Source: Glandiceps talaboti (taxonomy: Eukaryota; Hemichordata; Enteropneusta; Spengelidae). Taken from it: a stretch of 64,000 nt of DNA. A program made the position numbers and the translations under genes. Below, one piece after another: positions 13,190 through 61,229 of the stretch (positions within the stretch are counted from its first letter, which is position 1; each line of letters starts with the position of its first letter). The stretch is taken from positions 21,051,342-21,115,341 of the forward strand of contig NC_135549.1 of the NCBI RefSeq assembly GCF_964340395.1. Reading direction: 5' to 3'. Under the pieces are notes generated by a model that was given only the letters and a program-made list of their open reading frames with translations, was not told the origin of the DNA and made no database searches.

Positions 13190-14475
13190 AATTCTGTTTG
13201 GTTTTCTTTCCCATGTGGAATATTTGTCTTTAAAGGGCTATGTTTCATTCCCAGATCATTGCCTTAATTAGTGATCTCCTATATTAGTGGATCCATAAGG
13301 ATTACATGGAACCATTTTCTTTTTCGTTAGCAAATTTTTCTACAACCATGGCAAACAACAGTTTTTCACAAACATATGTCAATACTACTGCTTTGAACCT
13401 TTAACAGATTTGATCTTCACCAGAAACCCTGGTCAATTTCATGTTTATATTTGATTGTGACTGATTTTAATTAGTGTAGATGTATTAATATTGACACTGC
13501 TTAAATTTAAATAATTTACTATGTTGGTTATTAATAATTCACAGTTTAGTTTACTGGATGGACAAACTGACTGGGTTTCAATAAAATCAGTAGATTTATT
13601 GAAATAAGTGTTAAATTACAGTGACACTGAGTGACTTATTAATTTTTCGTTTACACTGATCTGTATTCAGACATAATTCTATTGTTACAATGTTTGGAAC
13701 TTTATCTGTAGAATTCTACATTAAATGTCATTTTATCGTATGCTCAAAATATAATACATTTTGACCAAAAATTACATTTTAGGGACACTTTTTCTACCCA
13801 AACGTTAAGACTTTAAATGTTGTGTATAATGTTCACATTAGAGTGGTAGTAAATATGTTTAAGTTTAAATTTTTGCTTTTAAGTTTCCTTTTTAAAATTT
13901 AGCATACATTATTTAGGATAGGTAGACCCAATGGTTGATTGGGGGAGGGGGGGGGGGTTATGTGGAATACAGTTTCATCCAAACATAAGTACAACAAACA
14001 TGAAAGGGAAAATCAAGTCAAACATATTTCTGCACATATATTGATCACTGCTATCAACTGACATTTGATTTTTGGTGATAAAATTTCACCTTGGTAACTT
14101 ATTCAACTTAATTGTATAAATCTTGTAAACAAGCCTTACTGCACTTCCATGTTTTCTGCCATTTTTGGGATTTCTGCAAGGCACTGTGGGAAAACCTTGT
14201 CGGAAATGACATCATTGATTAATACCAAAATCTCTCCCTGTCTTGTCTCTTGTTACGTTCATAGGCCTCACGCTGAGCATCATTACCATAGATGGACATG
14301 AGATGACACTTTCATGAAAATACAAAAAAAAAATGTACATGGACAAAAATGTATACAAAGTTTGTTCTTATTTTTCCATAGGAAAAGTTGAACAATGTCA
14401 GTAATTCACTATTAAAAGTTATACTAACGATTGGTTGGACCTTTCCTTTAATACAGATGTGTTTTTTTATTGTAG
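13190..14475. other. Unassigned non-coding sequence before the first TBC1D30 exon seen
   Basis: AT-rich with no recognised feature apart from a poly-G stretch near 13945-13960. It is intronic if the TBC1D30 promoter lies further upstream. Confidence 0.5.
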
Positions 14476-52156
<37,681 letters not shown>

Positions 52157-53501
52157 CAATCCACTATACTTCGAACCATAACCAACGGCAAAAGTAGCAA
52201 TTTGATTTCCTCGACCAATTGCACCAAAGTGTTGAAATCAAAAACAAAATATAACTATGAAGTTAAAAATGAAATAACAAAGTGTATTTATGAAATTGAG
52301 AGCAATCAAGATTTTCACAATGTTTAAAAAGTTCAGATATATATACAATCTAAATATATTAATCCCCTTGTCTGTACATTCATATTCTGTAGAATTATTA
52401 AAAGGGGTGTAAAAAATATTCCTCACAGTCGGTCATATTTGTACCTGTAGAAAAAGTTCATAACTTGAAGATATTTCTTTGTTGTCTATTTTCATGCCAG
52501 AGATCATAACCCAGTGTAATTTATGCTCATCAGCATTTACTTTATAATGTAACTTGCTATATTTATTGAATTTTATTTAATGTGTCAGGAATAGGGAAAG
52601 TAGTTTCTTCCGGGGTTTAGAGAAAATGGTTTCCTTTTAGTTTTTAGTTGATGTATAAACAGCCATGAAATTGTTATTTATATTCTATGTAAAATACATA
52701 TTACATTTTTTCTATTTCAAATGTCACTCTCACACACACACACACTCCATCAAAACCTATGTGAAATCTTGAATTATTAAGTCCGGAATTCAAGGAGAAA
52801 GTGACAAAAAACTTTCATATTTCTGTTTAGATTAACATGTTCTAGATATAGAGTGAGATACCTTGACTATGAATACTTCTGAAATAATGAATGCTTCCAA
52901 AAAATAATGTGTAGTGCAAAATTTGTGATGTGCAACAGAAGTATGGCTTCCATGTTGTTGTTAGCTAGGCAGAATCGGTGGTGTTTAAGTATGATGAACT
53001 TTGACCTGATCATTAACTTTTGACCAGACATGACCTTTGACCTTCCCATGTAGGGCAATTATTCAGGCCTTGAGGAAGAATATACCTCTGGGAATAATTT
53101 ACATTTATAAAAAAAAAATGCAAAAGGTTTGAGAAACTTTTTGAAATAGAAAGAAATTTAGATTCAAAGATAACATGATTAAGAATACCCCACATTCCTA
53201 TTTCAAATGAAATAAGTCCTTTTTTTTTAAGAATTGAGTACGCTTAAATACAAAAATGTAGTCCTTCTGATTACCTTGGTCTTGGCTGCATGAATCAGCA
53301 TGTAGATATCGATTTTGTTTTCTTTGAACAGATTTCAGGATTTTATGGGCAAGCAAATTCTAAAGGAACAGGCATATTTAAATTTACAGTGCGTTTACCA
53401 AAGCTTGATTGTAGAAGACTAAAAAAAAAAATCATGTTTTTATAGAAGCATTTTCATTTAAGCGTTCAAATAACGTTATCACTCTCTTATGTAATATAGT
53501 T
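52157..53501 (+). other. Probable 3'UTR of TBC1D30
   Basis: AT-rich sequence directly after the stop codon, with no ORF of note. The first poly(A)-like hexamer I see is ATTAAA at 52397-52402, followed by a G/T-rich stretch (ggggtgt). Canonical AATAAA appears only near 54840 and 54918, so the real cleavage site is undetermined. A short (CA)n tract lies at about 52731-52747. Confidence 0.4.
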
Positions 53502-53842
53502 AGGCAAAAAAAATTGTTTCTGGTCAGGACATTTTGTCTAAAGTGACACAATTTTTTTTTCTCTCTCATCAAACCTGTCACTAAATCTACTATTTATGAC
53601 AGTTACTGTTCTTTTTATGTAGTACTTTAGAGCAAGTGTGTATGTGGGGCAGATGTCATTTGCTTGTTCCTGAGTGGTTCTGCTGCAGTTGTCTTCACTG
53701 AAATAGGGAAGGTTATATTTGTGTTTCTCCTCAGATCTGCAGAGTGCATGGGCTGGACAAACATGAAAAAAAAAAGACCGATGTGGGGGTATTTAAGTGA
53801 TGCGTGCACACTGACCAGAAACAATTTTTTTTTTTTTGCCTT
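53502..53842 (-). repeat. Family A element, inverted copy
   Basis: Left aggcaaaaaaaattgtttct, ggtcag; right ctgaccagaaacaatt, T run, gcct. The ends are almost perfect inverted repeats. The internal sequence is the reverse complement of 12813-13189 (for example aaatctactatttatgacag and ggtatttaagtgatg). Confidence 0.8.
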
Positions 53843-55554
53843 ATGCTTTCGTTTTTCAGGGTAAACAGTTAACTTGGAAGTATCGATGGATTTTGGATTA
53901 TTGTTCTGGAAAAGTATTATTTGAATATTGTTGTTTAGGCATGGCTATTACTAATAGCAAATCTTAATTTTTACTTAAATGATTTTTTTAAAAAGATTTT
54001 GGCAATTATTAATGTAATGTAATTTAATGTACAGTATTTGAAATAATTTAAAGATAGTGAAATACTCGGTGAATGTTATGTTGTACACTGAAAAGGAGGA
54101 TTTGTTTTTGCAGTGTCATTTCTGTTGGGTGGCACTTTTTTTAGTTGTTTCTCATTGTGTGATCATAATACAAAAAAGGATCAGTTTGTCGTTTGAGAAA
54201 AGACAAAAAGTTGACTTTTCTCATGTCTTGATTTTGTTGTCATAAAATGTGGTGATGATACCCTTATTATCACTATTTTTGAGAAATGTTTTGGCTAGTC
54301 AAAAGAAAATATTTTTGACAAAATTAAATTTATAAAAACAAAAATTTAATTTCTTTCTAAAATGAAAAAAATTGTGGTTGACCTGGTCATGAGAAACATA
54401 CAAAAAATTGTGTTGTCCATGTACAGTGGTTTTGTTTCTTTCTTTTCGTATCATTTGTACAGTACTGGAAAAGAAGTATATTTTGCCTTCACCATAACCC
54501 AACAAATTGTTATAATGTGCATGTGAGAGAGAACTGTCATAGATATTCCAAATCCAAAAAACCAAAAAATTATATTTCAGGAAAGAATTGTGAACATTGC
54601 AACAGTTACAAAAGTGATAATTTAGACCAAAATCAAATTGAATTAACATAGTTTGCGCCTCAAAAATTAACATTCTTAAACATTCACTGTTTAATGCTCA
54701 AGAAAACTCAAACCAATTTTCAGCTAAAAAAAAAAAAATCGGGGATCACAGTATAGATTAATGAAAAAGTGGTCAAAATTTTATAAAAAATTGAACCATT
54801 TAGAATCCAATATGGCTGCTGAATAATGTGAAAGTCAGAAAATAAAAGATTATTGATTTTCTTGAGAACGAGACTGTGAACCCTGAAATTTCTTTACTTT
54901 TTTCAGAAGTCGGAGTAGAATAAACTTTCATATGGAAAAGATTAGAGAGATTTCAAGAATTTTGATTTTCAAAGGAGTTGATCACTGAGGCACATACTGT
55001 CTTATTAGTTTTAAAGTTTTACTACAAAAGCACCTGTGTTCATAACACAAATCCTGTTCCCCATTTCATATTTTGACAAAACAAAACTCTCCATACATCC
55101 TATAACTATCATCTTATAACTTATTGGTTGTTATAAACTACTGACAATCATAAAAAGTCCAGCACTAGACAATGATACTGCCAGACTATTAAAGGTTTTC
55201 ATTTTTGTCAGAATTGTGTGCAATGTGTGCTGCCTATCAGTTTGCGTTGATATAGTGAGCTCACTGTTTAATACAAAACATTAGCCCTCTGCAGAGTTCA
55301 TACGTTTAGTATCTTGCAGCAGGTTTTCCTTGCTTCCGCCTCAAGTAGGGGTGGGTGGCTTTGCATTTACATGACGGATGGTGTATAGTTTTATATCACA
55401 TTTGTTGAACAATTTGTTGAACATGTTCAACAATTTTGGTTAGTTTTCAAAGAACCTCAAAAGGTGCTCTAATTCTAAAAGTGTATGTAAATGTATGCAT
55501 ATATACATAAACACATATACTAACCTAAAATGTCTACTCCTAGTGATCCTTGAG
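53843..55554. other. Unassigned non-coding sequence
   Basis: AT-rich, possibly distal 3'UTR or intergenic. AATAAA hexamers occur near 54840 and 54918. The minus ORF at 54299-54673 is Phe/Asn-rich and looks accidental. Confidence 0.5.
54785..54965 (-). repeat. Dispersed repeat, inverted relative to 17020-17215
   Basis: ttagaatccaatatggctgc, tgtgaaagtca, tttcatatggaaaag and gaaatttctt match the reverse complement of the 17-kb copy in order. Confidence 0.5.
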
Positions 55555-55837
55555 CAGGGCTTGAAATTAGCAGTAGTCGAGGGTGCATAGATTACTAAAC
55601 ATTGTATCTAGACCACCAAATTAGTAGTAGTCCATGACACATAGACTACTAAACCTTGTATCTAGACCACCAAATTAGCAGTAGTCATATGTACATAGAC
55701 TACCAAACATCTTATCTAGACTACCAACTTTACATGACGGTGGTCTTTTTGACCAATAGAAATTAATAAAAAATGTAGCATTTCACTTGCCAATGTCTAC
55801 ATCTGACTACCAATATAGATGTTAAATTCAAGCCCTG
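55555..55837. repeat. hAT-like non-autonomous element with internal 62-bp tandem repeats
   Basis: The ends cagggcttgaaatta and ttaaattcaagccctg are inverted repeats of the CAGGG...CCCTG type found at hAT transposon ends. The inside is three units of about 62 bp (agcagtagtc, catagactactaaac, ttgtatctagaccaccaaat). A clear 8-bp target duplication was not found. Confidence 0.65.
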
Positions 55838-57098
55838 CTGGAGGTAGAAGGTTATTCATGTAACTGGGCACAAACACATGCTCATGAACCCGAATGAACT
55901 TGATATCATTACAGATTTAGTGCCTCCTACCAGCATGTATGAAAACATGTCACAAAAACGCCAGGTCATTCTGTGACAAAACTAGTCTAAACATTGGCAT
56001 TGACAGCAAAATATTAACACCAGAAAATATAAGGGTTATCCATATTAAATATACCTTGTTTATTTATTCATTCATTTTACTAGTAGTGCTTTCACCAGTT
56101 TCACTCTTGCCTTCATTTAAAAAAAAACTTACTTTCTAGTCATGTTCTGTATATTTTAACTTAAAAAAAAATTTCATGTATAAAATAAGATGGCATTTTT
56201 GGTGAATTTATCAGTTTTGTTGTTTTCCTTTGTCGAAGTGTCATTTTCATGGAGCATGGAGATTAAAGATGGTAGTCATTTTAATGTCCTTGATACTAAC
56301 TTTTGCTGAAATGGAAACAACCACGTCATTTCTATGCATGGCACTTAGTTTCTAGAATGCAGAATGCAACATCGGTTGGCAAAGCTGCGTCGAGTCGTTT
56401 TTTTCGCAGATGTCAATACAAAGGTGAACTGTAGAGGGTGGCATTCATTTCGAAGGATGTTGTTCAACGGTGATAGATGTCAATGCAGCCGGGTATTAAA
56501 TAGAGCTATCAAACACAGCAACTATCATAGAATAAATATTGGTGAATTCACAACATCTGACTTTACTTATTTCATTTATTGAGTTTTCTTTTCAGAGTCT
56601 CTTGGAAAAATGAAGTCGATGCATAATGCAAAGTAAAATCTCTTTATTTAAAGATTAAATTTCACGTGTACTTGTTATTTCTATTTGGCAAACCCTGTAA
56701 TATGGTAAAGGGACATGTAGTATTTCTTAGATTGTTGTTTTCCTTGTCAACAGACTTAATATAATGACGGTATATTTGCCCTAGCTAGTATAGAGTTTAT
56801 TGAAAAATTTGTAGCAGCAACATTCGTGACATTTTACTCGGGAAAGTAACAATCTGAGAGATAGTACTTGTCCATGTGTAGTAGGGCAGATGTAGACACA
56901 CGTGTAATATTCGGCCCATAAAAGAGACAGAGACAGACAGACAGATAGACAGACAGACAAACAAACGAAGGGGGAGGGAGAGTGAGCGTCAGTGTATGCG
57001 GTGTGTGTGTGTGTGTGTAAAGAGAGACGGGCGTGACGGGACGGTGCGGTGCCAAAGAGCTATGACTTGATGTGTTAACTAGTAACACACACGCACAC

Positions 57099-57099
<1 letters not shown>
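55838..57099. other. Unassigned sequence with short (AGAC)n and (GT)n tracts
   Basis: agacagac repeats lie at 56930-56965 and GT at about 57001-57019. The ORF at 56364-56582 has no family features. Confidence 0.5.

Positions 57100-57190
<91 letters not shown>
57100..57190. repeat. (TA)n microsatellite
   Basis: About 90 bp of TA with a few CA interruptions, on the left of the hairpin element. Confidence 0.97.
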
Positions 57191-57191
<1 letters not shown>

Positions 57192-57280
57192 CTCGGTGAG
57201 TATCAATCTGCTATAAGACAGTGCTCTATACCGCAGTGGCAGAGCGTAATAGTTTTGGTAGTACTGGAACTCTTTCTTGG

Positions 57281-57321
57281 GTGTAACTCGGAGTTTCACG
57301 CATATTGCGATCATCAGACAC
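57281..57321 (-). ncRNA. Hammerhead-ribozyme-like motif, minus-strand arm
   Basis: Mirror image of the plus-strand motif because the arms are perfect complements: CTGATGA occupies 57317-57311 and GAAA 57297-57294 on the minus strand. Minus-strand sequence continues into cagtactaccaaaactatta and gctctgccactgcggtat, which may be the original downstream context of the element. Confidence 0.5.
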
Positions 57322-57329
57322 TCTGATGA

Positions 57330-57370
57330 GTGTCTGATGATCGCAATATGCGTGAAACTCCGAGTTACAC
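57330..57370 (+). ncRNA. Hammerhead-ribozyme-like motif, type I layout (plus-strand arm)
   Basis: Core CTGATGA at 57334-57340 and GAAA at 57354-57357. Between them, stem II is CGC/GCG with loop AATAT. Stem III is ACT/AGT around CCG, and the predicted cleavage site is after T57366 (GTT). Stem I pairs GTGT (57330-57333) with ACAC (57367-57370). All invariant core bases are present. Weak points are a T.T mismatch at the base of stem II and a 3-bp stem III. Short-stem-III type I hammerheads are known from Penelope-like and retrozyme elements of animals. Confidence 0.55.
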
Positions 57371-57396
57371 CCAAGAAAGAGTTCCAGTACTACCAA

Positions 57397-57400
<4 letters not shown>

Positions 57401-57440
<40 letters not shown>
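57401..57440. repeat. (TA)n microsatellite
   Basis: About 40 bp of TA directly on the right of the hairpin. Confidence 0.97.
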
Positions 57441-57444
<4 letters not shown>

Positions 57445-58139
57445 ACGCAGATGTACTGGAGTTATCGGAGTGCGTATGTCCAGACCTATATACGGTATAG
57501 GATAGGAAAATATATTCAAAATGACAAAGACGATGTTTTGTAATAGGTACATCTACAAAAAAATATTCACACCATTCTATTTTACTGCGTTGATATACAG
57601 CAACACGCAATATATTCTTATCTACAGATCTCGTTTATCTCGTTTATTATTTACTTGTAAAATCATTTGCATATTTAATTAAATCACCCAGTTTTAATTA
57701 TTCAGAGAACAAATCCGTGGATGAACAACTGAGTAATTTAATGAAACTGACTTTTTAATTAAATGTTTTGTTTTTAATTCATAACAATAGAACTGTGCGT
57801 TGTCACTGTAGCTTATATGACAAAACTTCAACAAAACTTTCCCTTATGGAGTCAGCATACTTCTTGTGGGATTGACGTCAGGACCTGACTCTGGACTTAG
57901 ATAACTTTGATGTCTGCCGTAAAATGAATGTGCCAAAGCGACGCAAGGTGGGAAAATTATTGCGTCTTGTAATTTTAGGGGGGCAATGTCACGGCCTCGG
58001 CAGAACACTGAGCTGGTCTAAGACGCCATGAGGAAAGTTTGATGTTCGTTCGAACCTTATATTACAATCTTGCTGTGTTGAACTCAGGGGTCGGTCGGAA
58101 ATTTAAAAAAAAAGTTGTTTTTTTCTGATGTAGGAGCTG
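57441..58139. other. Unassigned non-coding sequence
   Basis: No ORF or repeat recognised. Confidence 0.5.
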
Positions 58140-59155
58140 CAAATTAGGGTAGGTCGTGAGATGAGAAACAGAAAAATAAAAAGGGCCGCCCTTATCTCAG
58201 TTACTATAGTGGTCTTCCAATGTTTATTCAGCCACTATTTAGCAATCACTCATGCAGGTTATCACTTCGCACAAAACCACTTGGAACATAGTTGTATTGA
58301 AAGCAAATTTTATTAAAATAAGGAAAGAAATGCAAAATGCACACAAAAAAAACCCTGCACCTTTAACGAAATGATACTAATAAGATAAATATGATTGGAA
58401 ATTAATGGATATTTTTATATGTATAACAAAACAGGTCCTCAAATACCTTACTTCTATGTGTGACTGTCAATGTTGGAATGAATGAAAAGAAATTGGCAAC
58501 AACAAACAAATGCTACAAAGTTTCTATGATAATGACATGCAACAAATGGCTTGATTTTGATAATTCAATCCTGAAGGCCAAAGTCAAGGTCAAAATCTTA
58601 AAAGATAGCTAACACCGGATAATATCTGGTAGACATTTGAATGCAGTCTCTGTGTATTGAGGTTTTTGAGTTACACAGTAAATCGATATTGTTCACTACA
58701 AATAATGTCACCATTTAGTAAAACGTGATGTGAGCACCAGACGTAATGCATGTATACATTTGTTTTGTTCTGTATTAGTTTTAAATATGAAATGCTACAA
58801 CTGCACATGTCTGCCTTAACTTTGATAGTCCAAGGTCAAGGTCAAGGTAAACAGTCACTGTCTCGAAAAAAAGCTTGTCATATATGTGATCATATGGGGT
58901 TAGACACTTGAATGGAATCTCTGTGTATTAATCATATGGAGTTAGACACTTGAATGGAATCTCTATGTATTAAACTTTTTTTCAGTTATACAGTAATATA
59001 TTGATTTTGCACATCAACACAATTCTGTAAAAAGTTATGTGACCACCAAAAGTAATACTTGTGTGTATTTTTTTTTAATATTACCTATATGGCCCCAAAA
59101 AATTGTTTGGTTCCGGTTACCCGACCTCACCTAGTTTTCACAACCGACCCTAAAC
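58140..59155. repeat. Possible 1-kb element with degenerate inverted ends and internal repeats
   Basis: The left attagggtaggtcgtgag and right caaccgaccctaaac regions are roughly inverted, and aaaaagggcc and ggccccaaaaaa lie inside them. Internally, a unit with gtcaaggtcaa and tgaatg.a.tctctgtgtatt occurs near 58570-58690 and 58830-58990. Ends are too diverged for certainty. Confidence 0.4.
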
Positions 59156-59411
59156 ATTTTTTTGACGTATTCGAGAAAAAAAATAAAATCACGGTTATTC
59201 TGAAGTCTTGAAAGAAATAGTGGATGCGGAAACTGACATCAACTTATAAAGACAATATAAATCTAAAACTATTCTTCCTATCTGTAATGTCTGTACATCT
59301 AATGAGAAGAAACCAAAAAGTTATAATAACACAGAAGCATTTGGAAAACAACGGAAAACATATAATTACCCGAACTAGACACATATGAAAAAAATACCAC
59401 CAATGGCATTG

Positions 59412-60678
59412 TAGCACAACTGTACAATTTTTAAAAATGTTTATCCATATGTTAGTTCATGCTAACAATAGTTTTCATTTGCTGAATGACTATCCAGTTG
59501 CCTATCCAACCATGTTGCTATCTTTACGATATATGCTATCATTTGGCTGTTGCTATGGGCGTGATCATGTTGTTAGATATATTTGCATATATTTGTGTAT
59601 GCTTTTGTTCACTTGTGTATGAATTCCTGATATTATCTTTGCAATATACGTGATCATTTGGCTGTTACTATGGGCGTGGTCTTGTTGCTAGGCATATTTA
59701 CATACATTTTTTTGAATGTTTATTCAATTGTCTAGTAATCGCCATTGTTATCTTCGCAATATATGTGATCATTTGGCTGTTGCTATGGGCGTGCTCTTGT
59801 TGCTAGGCACATTTGCATACATTTTTTGAACGTTTAGTCAAGTCTATTAAACCCTGTTGTTACCTTTGTGAAATACACGACCGTTTGGCTGTTGTTATGG
59901 GCGTGGTCATGGTTGCTAGGGTATTTGCATTACATTTTTTGAATGTTTGCTCACTTGCCTACCAGATGACGTTGTTATTTGACCAAAATATACTGCCATT
60001 TGGTTGTTGCTAAGGGCGTGGTCATGGTTGCTAGGGTTAATTTTGTCAAAATGTTTTGAAGAAAATCTGCAGAATAACACTTTCAGAAACATCTCACCAA
60101 GTTTCAGACTCACTGACCAAGTACTTTTTGAGATATAAGTTTTTGACCAAAAATGAACATTTGTACACCTAATTTGCATATCACTCATGGAATCATTGTA
60201 TGCTTAATATTTCTTCGTCCATACTTCCCTAGATGCATTCCCATTAAATTTCAGCCCAATCTGCTCAGTAGTTTTGGAATTACAGATTTTTAATCAAAAA
60301 GACACATTTTTAGCCCTAATTTGCATATTACTGATGGAATCAACATGTCATGAACAAATCTTACTTTACACCCCCTTAAGAATGTTCCCACCAAATTTCG
60401 CACCAATCCGCCAAGTAGTTTCTGAGTTTAAGGTTTTTGACCAAAAATCACATTTTTTGACCCAAATCACACACCTGTCATGCGATCATTTTGATTTGAA
60501 CAATTTCCCAACTAGACACCCAAGGTAATGGACCCACCAAATATCATGGCAATCGGTTCAGCGGTTTTTGACTTTAAGTTGTTTACACACACACACACAC
60601 ATCCACACACACACAGAGACAGACGGACGCCGGGCGATCCCTATAGCACTACTGAACCTCAGTTCAGTTGTGCTAAAA
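59412..60678. repeat. Composite non-autonomous element: inverted ends, 115-bp tandem core, (CA)n near right end
   Basis: tagcacaactg at 59412 is the exact reverse complement of cagttgtgcta at the right end. Five copies of a unit of about 115 bp (catttggctgttgctatggg, cgtggtc, ttgctagg) start near 59541, 59656, 59771, 59882 and 59997. Beyond these lie three diverged units ending in aatttgcatat / ccaaatttc..accaatc, then (CA)n and gacagacggacgccgggcga. No coding. The layout recalls pearl-type or Helentron-associated elements. Confidence 0.65.
60583..60616. repeat. (CA)n microsatellite inside the composite element
   Basis: CA run followed by gagacagacggacg, at a fixed position relative to the element end. 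Confidence 0.93.
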
Positions 60679-60989
60679 ATATATATATATAATTTAAATA
60701 TAAAAAATCTACCTACCCCACCTATTCTAAAATTGAGCATAATCAGAACCACACATTTTTTTCTTAGGCCTAATATAAACAATACTTCACAGCCAAACAA
60801 ACACTACTCACTGCAAAATGTCTGTGATATGAAACATCATATGCTTATTTATACAATCTTAAATTTTCATTTCTAATTTGATAAAACTACAACATTCCTA
60901 TGATAACACAGTGATACTATTATTTGATTAAATCAAACATTGTTAAATCTGCAACACACAATGTTAATGACTGTAAAATAGTATGCAAG
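60679..60989. other. Unassigned non-coding sequence between the element and the zinc-finger array
   Basis: A possible weak family A end (taatcagaaccacaca...aggcctaa) lies at 60748-60775. Nothing else noted. Confidence 0.45.

Positions 60990-61229
<240 letters not shown>

Larger units (their letters stand above)
57251..57400. repeat. Perfect 73-bp-arm inverted repeat (hairpin)
   Basis: The left arm 57251-57323 and right arm 57328-57400 are exact reverse complements as read, with a 4-base loop (tgat). The right boundary abuts a (TA)n tract; the left arm is separated from another (TA)n tract by about 60 bp. Each arm contains a hammerhead-like core (see separate entries). Confidence 0.97.

Noticed and set aside
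54299-54673. 124-codon minus ORF rich in Phe, Asn and His
   Set aside because: Composition is that of random AT-rich DNA, with no conserved pattern.
57226-57610. IYIYIY-rich ORFs around the hairpin
   Set aside because: They are translations of the (TA)n tracts and of the palindrome arms on both strands.
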